Source of the DNA: Micropruina sp. | GTDB taxonomy: Bacteria; Actinomycetota; Actinomycetes; Propionibacteriales; Propionibacteriaceae | Assembly: GCA_016711105.1 (NCBI GenBank) | Contig: JADJTO010000030.1 | Coordinates: 1 to 13,379, forward strand | DNA: 13,379 bases | Direction of reading: 5' to 3' | In this document: piece after piece, positions 1-7,131 of the stretch | Layout of the letters: each line of letters begins with the position of its first letter | Numbering within the stretch: position 1 is the first letter of the stretch | Program-made: the position numbers and the translations under genes | The notes under the pieces: generated by a model | Seen by the model: only the letters and a program-made list of their open reading frames with translations | The model's database searches: none | Told to the model about the DNA's origin: nothing

Positions 1-1
1 T

Positions 2-88
2 CACGCACGGTTCATACGTCCCGCGATGCAGCGCGTCGAAGCTGGCCTCCGCCAGATCGACTCCTCGCTGAGTGTGACCAAGCACTAA
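2..88 (+). CDS. C-terminal tail of an unrecognised gene, cut by window edge
   Basis: The frame beginning at base 2 is open from the window edge to a TAA at 86-88 and gives 28 residues ending in SSLSVTKH. The stretch is amphipathic and helical-looking (MQRVEAGLRQIDSSL), like the last helix of a cytosolic protein. No family can be named from so short a tail. The direction matches the next gene, but the ~80-nt gap before it leaves co-transcription open. The frame could also be open by chance. Confidence 0.35.
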   Translation, partial: HARFIRPAMQRVEAGLRQIDSSLSVTKH

Positions 89-170
89 CCTCGCGGGCTT
101 GTGGCCAGAGAACGACCGCTGGGGCGAGTCAAGCGCCCACGGGAGCATCAACCGAAGTTGAAAGGAAATG

Positions 171-581
171 ATGAAGGACGTGGAACCAACCGAGGCGGAC
201 TTCGAGGCCTACTCGAGTGCCCTGAACGCCCTTGAAGCCGCTTATCCCAGAGGGCCGGAATCACAGAATTTCGAGATGTTTCAAGTCCCCGGTTCGAAGC
301 AGGATCAAGTGATCCTGCTCATGGTTTCGGTGGGGACACGCATTTGGTCCAGCCATTTCCATCTAGAGATGAAGGTCATATTGGGGTCGCTGGAACACGT
401 GAATCTCCCCCTGGCCTGCTCGATGGCGGGGATGCTGCGCGGCGGTGTCGTGATACACGAGAAGGAACCCTTCCCCGTGATGTATCAGGAGTCGTGGCCA
501 CTTCCAGACGTTGATCCGGCCGATGTCGTGCAGACGGCATTGGCCCTCGGCATGGCTGCCGGTTTCTATCACTCATCTTGA
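171..581 (+). CDS. Hypothetical 136-aa soluble protein
   Basis: Intact frame with no signal peptide or membrane segment. Two ATG codons lie in tandem (168 and 171). The purine-rich AAAGGA at 161-166 is only 1 nt from the first and 4 nt from the second, so 171 is the better start. The N-terminus is acidic and helical (EPTEADFEAYSSALNALEA). The middle alternates hydrophobic strands (QVILLMVSVGTRIW, MKVILGSLEHVNLPLAC), and the C-terminus is a helix with a small-residue-rich end. This alpha-beta layout loosely resembles YbjN or type III secretion chaperone-like folds, but no diagnostic motif is visible and I do not assign a family. It contains a perfect 10-bp inverted repeat (298-319). It is a single gene between an unknown tail and an IS remnant, so context gives no functional hint. 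Confidence 0.7.
   Translation: MKDVEPTEADFEAYSSALNALEAAYPRGPESQNFEMFQVPGSKQDQVILLMVSVGTRIWSSHFHLEMKVILGSLEHVNLPLACSMAGMLRGGVVIHEKEPFPVMYQESWPLPDVDPADVVQTALALGMAAGFYHSS
298..319. repeat. Perfect inverted repeat inside a coding region
   Basis: AGCAGGATCA at 298-307 is the exact reverse complement of TGATCCTGCT at 310-319, separated by 2 bp (AG). It lies within the 136-aa gene and encodes part of KQDQVILLM. With a 2-nt centre it suits a dimeric protein site better than an RNA hairpin. No function is shown. Confidence 0.8.
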
Positions 582-650
582 TCATTCACGGGTGAGGTGA
601 GCCTGCGTTCACGGTCGGGTATTGTGGATGTTCACCCCCTGTGTCGGGGC

Positions 651-949
651 GGAGTCGATCAGCGCCGCCATCAGCCGGCGTCGCCCGCGGTCGGGTTCGC
701 GGTAACGGCGATCATTCGCTGGTGGACACACCCCTGCGCGTTGGGTATCTCCTCGGTGGTGGCGGTCTTGAGCCCGGTGAACCCTCCATCGCAACGATTT
801 CTAGCCCTTGGCGCCAGGTCTCGTCCGATCGGTGAGCTTGATCGTGAGCGCCCGCTTCTAGCGGCGTTCGGCCATGTCCAGTAACCGCGCGGTGCCGTTT
901 CCATCTCGGATCGGGTCAGAGCGATGATCACGGTGACGTACTTGTCGCC
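651..949 (-). pseudogene. ISL3-family transposase remnant
   Basis: Read on the minus strand, three frames together give pieces typical of ISL3-family transposases. They are GDKYVTVII, then (shifted) ARLLDMAERR and WRQGLEIVAM, then a DGFTG-like motif (a C appears lost from GAC) followed by GLKTATTEEIPNA, then HQRMIAV and, shifted again, YREPDRGRRRLMAALIDS. In intact ISL3 transposases a long segment separates the TATTEELP motif from the RMIAAYREPDR segment. Here they are nearly adjacent, so the core has been deleted. The N-terminal zinc-finger/HTH region and the C-terminus are missing. At 649 and below the frame runs into unrelated sequence and stops at 609. No terminal inverted repeats were found. 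The family call rests on remembered motif similarity. Confidence 0.6.
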
Positions 950-953
950 GCGG

Positions 954-1145
954 CTAGCGGTGCTTGTGGGGGCCGACACCGACGCGACCGCCGACACCAC
1001 GGCAGGACGGGCACGTCTCCCGCCGCTCGACTCGAACCTGTTCACCCTTCCAATTCTTTTCGTACTTGACATTCGTCACAGTGCCGTCACCACCGCACTT
1101 CGGGCACCGGTGACAGTTCCCGCATGACGGGTCATATCCGGTCAT
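954..1145 (-). CDS. Small double-CxxC zinc-finger protein, DnaJ cysteine-rich type
   Basis: 63-aa protein with two CxxCxGxG-like zinc knuckles, CPKCGGDGT (about residues 13-21) and CPSCRGVGG (about 44-52), separated by a polar linker (KYEKNWKGEQVRVERRE). A further CGNC lies near the N-terminus. This is the pattern of the cysteine-rich zinc domain of DnaJ, without J-domain or substrate-binding parts. Such stand-alone domains are common small proteins in actinomycetes, with a presumed protein- or nucleic-acid-binding role. The start at 1145 is chosen because AAAGGA (1160-1155) sits 9 nt upstream. In-frame ATGs at 1175 and 1193 would add a tail lacking the motif and a weaker ribosome site. Its stop (954-956) directly abuts the transposase remnant, so the remnant may have joined here. 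Confidence 0.65.
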   Translation of the reverse strand: MTGYDPSCGNCHRCPKCGGDGTVTNVKYEKNWKGEQVRVERRETCPSCRGVGGRVGVGPHKHR

Positions 1146-1309
1146 TCTTCCGTTTCCTTTCGGAGTGGTCAGCATCCCGACTGCATTGACCATTGTGCTC
1201 GGTCGCCGGCTTGCGCAGGAATGGAATGGAGGCTCTTGAGGCAGACGTCAGGAACAGTATTGAAGACTCCCCCGGGCCATAAGCTTGGTCACTTGCCACT
1301 TGCTGGCTG

Positions 1310-1451
1310 AACGTCCTCCAAATGAAGCATGCCTTACGTTTCTGGTGCTGTTGCTCGTGGGTGTCAGGCGGTTCCGAGTACGACCGCCTGACACTCCACC
1401 GCTCCCATTGCTCAGGGTTACGAGCAACGTCCGAATGAAGAGCATGCCTTA
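1310..1451. repeat. Imperfect direct repeat pair flanking a hairpin
   Basis: Copy 1 (1310-1336) and copy 2 (1426-1451) share AACGTCC, AATGAAG and CATGCCTTA in the same order, with small indels between the blocks. Copy 2 overlaps the 3' end of the 33-aa Cys-rich gene. Copy 1 lies just beyond its hairpin. The pair looks like a partial duplication of the 3' end of that gene. Confidence 0.65.
1361..1394 (-). terminator. Strong hairpin downstream of the Cys-rich mini-gene
   Basis: GTGTCAGGCGGT (1361-1372) pairs perfectly with ACCGCCTGACAC (1383-1394) around a 10-nt loop. The stem gains three more pairs (TGG/CCA) across a one-base bulge. An outer arm pair, GTTGCTCGT (1350-1358) with ACGAGCAAC (1420-1428), can enclose it. 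It begins 23 nt after the stop of the minus-strand gene at 1418, so it fits an actinomycete terminator without a U-run. The rest of 1146-1417 shows no supported gene. Confidence 0.55.
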
Positions 1452-1519
1452 TGGTTGCCCTCCTTGCAGTGAGCGCAAATATTACCCTTCCCGCGGTCCT
1501 TCTCGCATGCACAAGCCAC
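1418..1519 (-). CDS. 33-aa cysteine-rich peptide, possible zinc knuckle
   Basis: Short minus-strand gene with a GTG start at 1519, preceded by GGAAGGA at 1533-1527 with a 7-nt spacer, which is a strong ribosome site. The product begins MACACEKDRG and continues NICAHCKEGNHKAC, ending SSFGRCS. Six cysteines (3, 5, 15, 18, 26, 32) and one histidine-lysine pair suggest metal binding through CxxC plus the flanking Cys/His. The frame is open upstream to 1627, but that part is Arg/Ser/Gln-rich and unremarkable, and the ribosome site argues for the short form. It is not a known family to me. A strong hairpin follows its stop, and a partial copy of its 3' end lies beyond the hairpin. Confidence 0.5.
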   Translation of the reverse strand: MACACEKDRGKGNICAHCKEGNHKACSSFGRCS

Positions 1520-1760
1520 GCTGGGTTCCTTCCTCTGATGCCGGGGGCCTTGATCATGGAGTTGATCTCGACTGGACACTGACGGCAGCCATGATGATCG
1601 CTCAAAGTTCAGCTGCTGTCGAGGCATTCATCGATTTCGTCGGTGTGAAGGCGTCGATTGATGTTCGATGCTGAGGTGCCAGTGGCACGACCAAGGCCCA
1701 TAGCTGGGCGAAGTGGGCCGATACTGAAACCCGTTGCTCGCTGTCGGCGTCTACGCAAGC

Positions 1761-1904
1761 TCAGTGCCCAGGTTGACCGTTGGCCGGCTGCCGCCGTTGT
1801 GCTTGCTTGCTGTTGTTCTTGAACTTGTTCGATCCGCGGTCCTGTTGCGCAGCCTTGCGAGCGGTGCTCTGCGCCTTTGCCTGTTGGCTCTTGTTCCCGG
1901 CCAT
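1761..1904 (-). CDS. 47-aa basic Gln/Asn-rich peptide
   Basis: Minus-strand frame starting MAGNKSQQAKAQSTARKAAQ and ending RRQPANGQPGH. It is highly basic, low in hydrophobic residues, and rich in Gln, Lys, Ala and Asn, so it is likely disordered and perhaps nucleic-acid binding. The ribosome site before ATG 1904 is weak. Overlapping frames on both strands are longer but have Arg-rich or Leu-rich shadow composition, while this one has a natural-looking small-protein composition. It faces away from the large operon that begins 139 nt to its right, so the two probably share a divergent promoter region (1905-2042). No family is recognised, and a chance frame is possible. Confidence 0.45.
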   Translation of the reverse strand: MAGNKSQQAKAQSTARKAAQQDRGSNKFKNNSKQAQRRQPANGQPGH

Positions 1905-2023
1905 CGGCCATACCGTCTTGGTGTCTCGCCTGCCACGGTGAGTTGAGTGTCGACTCCAGCGCCTGGGCGGATTCCGGCCTGAACTCCCACGGGGCCGCGC
2001 CCCGGTGAACTGGGCCTACCGCC

Positions 2024-2042
2024 CCTCCGAGGAGGTAGCCCC
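2024..2042 (+). promoter_or_regulatory. Strong Shine-Dalgarno site inside a small palindrome
   Basis: GAGGAGGT (2029-2036) is a near-perfect ribosome site 6 nt before the GTG at 2043 and fixes that start. It sits in CCTCCGAGGAGG (2024-2035), which could fold on itself and mask the site. A second GC hairpin (GGGGC/GCCCC, 1991-2003) lies just upstream. I could not identify a convincing -35/-10 pair in 1905-2023. Confidence 0.5.
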
Positions 2043-3533
2043 GTGACCACAGTGGTCCTTGTTCTGTGGGCCGTTCCTGCCTGTATCGCCATGGCCAGCC
2101 TGTATGCCGGCTACGTCCGGCGCGCGGAGCGGCGGTCTGAGGAACTGGCAGCCGAACGTCAGCTTGCAGCAGTGGCCGAGCAGGATCTCCGCGAGAGGGA
2201 GGCGCTTGCGCAGCGGACAGCGCTGCCCTGGCTGGGGAAACCGCTCAGAACTGGCGAGCGTTGCCGGTCGAGAACGCCGCCACGGCGGTGTTGCACGGCT
2301 TCGCAGGCAGGCTCTCGGGACTGATCGAGAGGGGGCAGCGGGCCGATTGGCACGCGCAGGTCGCACGAGAGAGCGTTGACACACTCCGTGCCAGCGCCGA
2401 TGAAGCGCTTGATCGCCTGCCTACCTGGCTGCGCAGCGGCGCGGGCCGCAGCATTGTGGTGTTTGCTGCTGCACTGCTCGTCCCATTCGGGATCGTAGCC
2501 TGTCTGCTCGACTTCCAGATCTTTGCGCCGGTGCAGGGGCAGTTGCTCGCGGCCTTCTTCGCTCCCGTGAGCGTGCTGTATGTGGCGGTCTGCGGCGTCG
2601 GCCTCAGCTTGGGACTCGGGCTTCACGGGGCGCTCGCCGACCGGACATTCGTTCGTACCAACGTGCTACTGCTGAGCGCGGCGGCGCTGGCACTGGGCGA
2701 GCTGTTCCCGGCTTTACCTGGCGACCGAACCGCTCGCTTGGCACCGCACGGCGTCCTAAATGCGCAGGCGGAGGTCGACCTGGCGAAGGCGCAGATGGCA
2801 TCAGGAGTAGCGGGTGCGAACCAGACACTGACGGCAGCACAGGCCAAGCTGAGCAAGGCAAACGCCGAGGCCAAGGCCGCAGCCGAAACGGACCGGCTGT
2901 TCGTGCTGATCATGACGATCGCCGAACTGCCGCTGGTCGAGGGGGGACTCTGGGCCTCCGCCATGCTTCCCTGGCGAACTGCTCGGCGCCGGCTCGAGGC
3001 GGCGCGGAGACAAGACGCTTGTGCTCGCGGACCACAAAGCCGCGGCGCAAGAGAACTGGGGCGCCCGCGTCGCGCAGATGTGTGCCGCCGCCCTACGACA
3101 CGCTCGTCTCGTACCGCGTGCCCGACCCTGAGGGCGTCATCCAGCAGGCGATGGCGCGGGTGCCGCCACCGGGTGGCCGCCGAGATGCTCATCAGGATCA
3201 CGGAAGGGGGGAGCCATCGGGAAGCCACGGTCCCGCCGGCTCTGGACGCCGGGACGAATCCAGCAGCGGGATCGTGCTGGGCCGCCGCCGCCCGGCATCC
3301 CGGACACCGCGACGCCGGCCGCGGAGCAAGACAGACCTGGCATCGCGGTCCCTGAACGGGGCGCGGCCGCCCGCACGGCCGGCCAGGAGGTCGTCGACCT
3401 GACCGATGCGCTGGACTCGCTGGACTCGCCCGCTGAGTCCCCTGCGGTATGCCCCGTCGAGCAGGCCGTCGGCCATGTTCCTGAGCCACGGCCCGCCGAC
3501 GAACTTTCGGATGTCACCTCGACAACGCGTTGA
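2043..3533 (+). CDS. Gene A: multipass membrane protein with coiled coil and Pro/Asp tail (frameshifted in this sequence)
   Basis: First gene of the operon, about 496 aa when frames are joined. Near the N-terminus is a membrane helix (VVLVLWAVPACIAMASLYAG), then a charged helix (ERRSEELAAERQLAAVAEQD). Three hydrophobic spans follow at about residues 137-157, 168-197 and 206-226, then an Ala/Lys coiled coil (about 241-282, including LTAAQAKLSKANAEAKAAAE) and a last span (LFVLIMTIAELPLVEGGLWA). The tail is Pro- and Asp-rich (VVDLTDALDSLDSPAESPA) and probably cytosolic. Apparent one-base shifts fall near 2245-2260, 3005, 3095 and 3170-3210, and the stretch 3170-3230 cannot be read confidently. 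The start GTG is set by GAGGAGGT; the stop at 3531-3533 is followed 23 nt later by gene B. No family is recognised. A membrane anchor or sensor for the downstream ATPase-protease set is inferred from position only. Confidence 0.65.
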
Positions 3534-3556
3534 CCCTCCAGCCGGAAGGACACACC

Positions 3557-4300
3557 ATGAGTACCTTTGTCTCCGCTCGTTCCCGGATCGTGGCCCGTGC
3601 CGCCGAGCAAGCCTGTGCCCTACTGGCCGTCAGCACCGACTGCGTAGAGCTCGTCGCTCAGGCACGCCGGGCGGTCGAAATGCACACCCAAACGGAGGCA
3701 CTGAATGCTGCGCTGCAGCAGTCCGCTGGGGTGCTGCAGGCCCTGGCGCCCGAGGCATGGGTCGGGGTGCTCAATTCGAGAGCATCCGGCACGGCGGGCA
3801 TGGGAGAGACGCGCCGCAACGCCGAGCGGGCCGTCGCGACGGCCCAGGCTGCAATGGCTGGGGCCTCCCCGGCGTGGGTCGCCGACGCGATCCGGGACTT
3901 CGGCGCCTCCCCGGCCCAAGCGATTCGCGACGACGATCTGCGAGGGCAAGACAGCTACCGTGCTCGACTTGCGCCGGGGACGAGGTCATGTATGTCGAGG
4001 TGCGCGACGACGGTGGCAGCGTCGAGCGAGAGTACGCGGGCCGCAGCCGGGAAACTCCGCCAGGCTGTGGACGCCGACCTGGTGCACACGCTGGCCGCCG
4101 CGGGGATCGCGCTCGAGACCACGTACGAGGACCGGCACGACGGTCGGAACGACGGGTTGCGCTTGCTTGTCGCCGCGTCACACCGAGATCCCATGTGCCC
4201 GGCCCGCGGCGGAGCATTGAACGCGGATGAACGCCGGGTGCGGCGCCGCGCAGACGCGGCCCCGGCGAGCCGGCGACGGGTTAGTGGTGGGGCGGCGTGA
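3557..4300 (+). CDS. Gene B: unknown ~250-aa protein (frameshifted in this sequence)
   Basis: ATG 3557 has AAGGA at 3546-3550 with a 6-nt spacer. A TTG at 3530 overlapping gene A's stop is a weaker alternative. Residues 1-127 are Ala-rich helices (ARAAEQACALLAVSTDC; NALQQ-type heptads). The next part is beta-like and read across frames as KTATVLDLRRG, then DEVMYVEVRDDGGSVEREYA, then a helix LRQAVDADLVHTLAAAGIAL and a strand/loop TYEDRHDGRNDGLRL. The Arg/Ala-rich tail ends at 4298-4300. Apparent shifts lie near 3943, 3975 and 4045. The stop overlaps gene C's GTG (GTGA, 4297-4300), so the two are translationally coupled and likely work together. No membrane segment or catalytic motif is seen and the family is unrecognised. 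Confidence 0.65.
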   Translation: MSTFVSARSRIVARAAEQACALLAVSTDCVELVAQARRAVEMHTQTEALNAALQQSAGVLQALAPEAWVGVLNSRASGTAGMGETRRNAERAVATAQAAMAGASPAWVADAIRDFGASPAQAIRDDDLRGQDSYRARLAPGTRSCMSRCATTVAASSESTRAAAGKLRQAVDADLVHTLAAAGIALETTYEDRHDGRNDGLRLLVAASHRDPMCPARGGALNADERRVRRRADAAPASRRRVSGGAA

Positions 4301-6180
4301 ACGGCGTCGCTCAAGTCCGCGCTGTCACCCCGAACGGCGGGAGCGTCAGCGCACGCACTCCGCACGGGATGCGCGGCCGCACGGCGGCGCTGGAGACGGC
4401 CCTGGACCAGGCCCGCGCGGCCAGCAGTCAAGTGCTGCTCACCGGTCCAGGTGTACACGACTTGCTGATCGACGCCCAGGGGCGAGCGCTGTGGCTCGTG
4501 GATGCCATCCGCAGCCACTGCGCCCGACGTGGGCTCGGTCTCGTGTTTTACCGCCTGGGCGGTGCCCAGTCTGCCCACCCTCCGCGACGGTGGCAGTGTG
4601 GCGCTGCGACCAGGTCCAGCCGAGGAGCTGCCTGACGAGACGATCACCCGGGTGATCCAGGACCTGCGGTCCGCAGCGGTGCCGTCCGTACTGTTGCTCG
4701 ACTACCTCGACTCGGTCCTCCCTGCCGAAGGCTTGGCCGCCGCCGACCACGGCCGGGCGAGTCTCCTCGAGAACCTCAGGTGCCTGACTGCCGACGCCAA
4801 GGGCTGGCAGCGTCACGGCCTCCAGGCGGTTCTGGTGGACCGATCCGACAGCCTGCCAGCGCAGTTGCGGAACCAGCCCGGCTACCGAACGATCACCGTC
4901 GACCCACCGGACCAGACCGAACGGGTGCTGTTCGTGCGCCGGCGCACGGAGTCGCGGCGCGTTCATGCACTTCGCCTGGACGGGGACGTGACGGTCGAGC
5001 GAGCGGCGCGAGTCACCGGTGGGCTGCTGCTACGCGATCTGCATGAGCTGGCCGTGAGCAGCAACGCAAATCCGGTGACGGTACACACACTGGCGGCGCT
5101 GAAGGCAAGCAGGATCCAGGAGAGAAGCGGCGGCGCGCTGGAACTGCTCAACTGCGCGGGCGTGATGGATGACATCGCCGGCCTTCCGGGCCTCAGACTG
5201 TATCTGAGCGACCTACGCCTCGCCGGACGTGGCTCGGTCCGGATCTGCCTCGCCGGGCCGCCCGGGACCGGTAAGACATACGCAGCGCAGAGGATCGCCG
5301 GGTTCCTCGGCGTGCCCCTGGTGCGGTTCGGCCAAGTGCACGGTTCGCTGCTGGGCGAGTCCGAATCCAACATGCGGCGCGCGCTCAGCCTGCTGTGCTC
5401 AATGGCTCCGGTAACCGTGCTGATCGACGAAGCCGACCAAGGGCCGCTCGAGCCAGGACGGTCCGGCCGGACCGGCAATGAGGCACACCTGGCACTGCGC
5501 GCCATGCTGTTCGAGTGTTTCAGCGACCCAAACGCCGACGACGGGATCTCAGTGGTCGCAACGACCAACGTGCCACAGCGACTGACCCGGCGGCACGTTC
5601 CCGCTTCTCTGCGTTCCTGCCGGTCCTGTTCGGCTCCGGCCCCGAACTCGCGAAGATCATGGCCATGCACGCTCGGCGGCAGCCGGAGGCCATCCCGATC
5701 GACGGCGACCACGTAGGCGTGCTCACCCGGTTCGTTGCGGCGGGCGGAGTGCTATCTGGCCGGAGCGCTCAGTCCGTTCTGGAGTCAGCGTGGCGGAACG
5801 CCTTGCGGGCGGGGAGCGCGTGGTCCGCCCCTGAGGACATCGAGACCGCCTTGGCCCTGCGTGCCAACCAGGACTGGAACGCAGCCACCGAGTACTCCAC
5901 GCCGAGTGCGCTGAGCATGGCACCGGACGCGAGCGTGTTGGTTTGGATCGCCGCACAGTTGCTCGGCGAGAGCTATGACCCACCGGCAAGGCCGCAGGCA
6001 TACCTGACGCCCTCTGGCGCGGTAGACATCGGCGCCGTCCAGACGAGAATCCACGAATTGGAGACTGTGTGTTCATCGCTGAGGGGTCACTTCCTGAGTA
6101 CCGGTGACACAGCGCGCAGACCATCCCGACCAGGTCTGGGCGGACGGGGTCCGCGCCGCCTGACCATTGGCCTCGATTAA
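4297..6180 (+). CDS. Gene C: AAA+ ATPase with a degenerate N-terminal and an active C-terminal module (two frameshifts in this sequence)
   Basis: About 627 aa. The second module is a canonical AAA+ core. It has Walker A GPPGTGKT (5255-5278, around residue 320), the pore-side motif GESESNMRRAL, Walker B VLIDEAD (5417-5437), sensor-1 Asn in VVATTN (Asn codon 5567-5569), and an arginine-finger-like DPAARSRF (5584-5607). The first module keeps AAA-like spacing (VLLTGPG, then VLLLDYLDSVL resembling Walker B, then LQAVLVDRSDSLP). It lacks the GK[ST] of a P-loop, so it is probably inactive. A helical C-terminal region follows. Apparent one-base shifts lie near 4560 and 5583. The fold is that of classic AAA remodelling ATPases, which use ATP to thread or remodel proteins. 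No membrane segment or protease domain is in the chain. A partner role with gene H is inferred from the operon. The start GTG overlaps gene B's stop, and the end overlaps gene D. Confidence 0.85.
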
Positions 6181-7131
6181 CAGTGCCTCACCCACCAGCG
6201 CGATCACCGGTGGTGGTGCAATCGCCGAGGCGGAGCGACGCTTCTCGGCGCTGGTACGGGGCCGGCCCGCATTGCTGCTCCCGAACGCAACATCCGGCCT
6301 GCGAGTAGCTCTTCAAGTGATCGGCGTAGGCCAAGGTGACGAGGTGCTCGTCCCGGAGATCGATTGGCCAGCGACGCGAGCCGCAGTCCTCTCGCTCGGA
6401 GCCGTACCCGTTCCAGTGCCCGTCGACGCTGAGACGCTGACAATCGACCCTCGCGCAGCCTCGGCGTCCACGGGCCCGCGAACGCGCTGCGTAGTGGCCT
6501 GCCACCTGCACGGCGTGTGCGCCGACGTGCCGAGGTTGCGACAGGCACTTCCCGGCCTGCCTGTGCTGGAGGACTGTGCCGGTGCCCTGGGCAGCACCTT
6601 GGACGGCGTGCCAGCTGGTGTACTCGGCGATCTCGCGGTCTTCAGCTTCGGGCCGGGCAAGACGCTCACCACCGACGAGGGCGGCATGCTCGTTGCCGCG
6701 AACCCGGACCTGCACTCGCGGGCCGTGTCGCTCGTGTGCCACCCGATCCGTCAGGTGCTGGCGGGCCTGTCGCCAGATCCTTACGGGTTGTCAGTTCGGC
6801 CCGCTCGGCTGACCGCCGTCCTACTCGTGCACGCGCTGGCATCCGCCGACCTTGACAGACGCCGGGAGGACCATGCGTCCGCTGCCAGGCTGACCCCAGC
6901 AAAGAACCGGCGCAGCGGGTCCTGGGGGCCGACGGGCGGCGCGGCAACGCCTCCGGGCAATTGCCGACGGTCATGTGCGGACCTGTCTCGATGCAGCCCC
7001 TGTCCGGCGCCAGCAGCGGCGCACAGGTGCTTCCTGGTGCGAGCGCCGTCGCGGCTGACCTTCTCCGCCAAGTCCGGCTGCTTCCGGTCATTGAGTCCTC
7101 GAGAGTAACCCTTGAATCCGCGCGATCATGA
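6167..7131 (+). CDS. Gene D: DegT/DnrJ/EryC1/StrS-type PLP aminotransferase-like protein, short form
   Basis: About 321 aa against 370-400 usual for the family. Recognisable parts in order: N-terminal GGAIAEAERRFSALV; LLLPNATSGLRVALQVIGVG followed by GDEVLVPEIDW (cofactor-phosphate region and the GDEV motif); ACHLHGVCADVPRLRQ; LEDCAGALGS with the Asp (about residue 136) expected to bind the PLP ring nitrogen; and FSFGPGKTLTTDEGGMLV with the Schiff-base Lys at about 165 (codon 6659-6661). The family transfers amino groups to keto-sugars or related ketones. The C-terminal part is poor: one apparent shift near 6885, then SKEPAQRVLGADG to the end, without the usual small-domain motifs, so the acceptor-binding part may be lost or altered. 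The TTG start at 6167 is the only option in this frame (TGA at 6161) and overlaps gene C by 14 nt. No sugar genes are nearby. Confidence 0.75.

Noticed and set aside
597..884. Plus-strand 95-codon frame after the 136-aa gene
   Set aside because: It is antisense to recognisable ISL3 transposase motifs.
1285..1674. Plus-strand 129-codon frame across the hairpin region
   Set aside because: It runs through the perfect hairpin and direct repeats, has no ribosome site and no coherent composition. The minus-strand mini-gene is better supported.
1676..1709. Two small hairpins (GTGCC/GGCAC and GCCCA/TGGGC) downstream of the 47-aa gene
   Set aside because: 5-bp stems are common by chance at this GC content. 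They may act as a terminator but are too weak to list.
2623..3489. Long minus-strand open frame (288 codons) opposite gene A
   Set aside because: Composition is Arg/Pro/Ala/Ser shadow sequence typical of the antisense of a GC-rich gene. The plus strand has membrane spans, a coiled coil and a strong ribosome site.
5575..5605. Programmed frameshift at the end of the AAA core or elsewhere
   Set aside because: No slippery heptamer with a following structure was seen, and similar shifts occur throughout all large genes, so sequence error is the simpler explanation.
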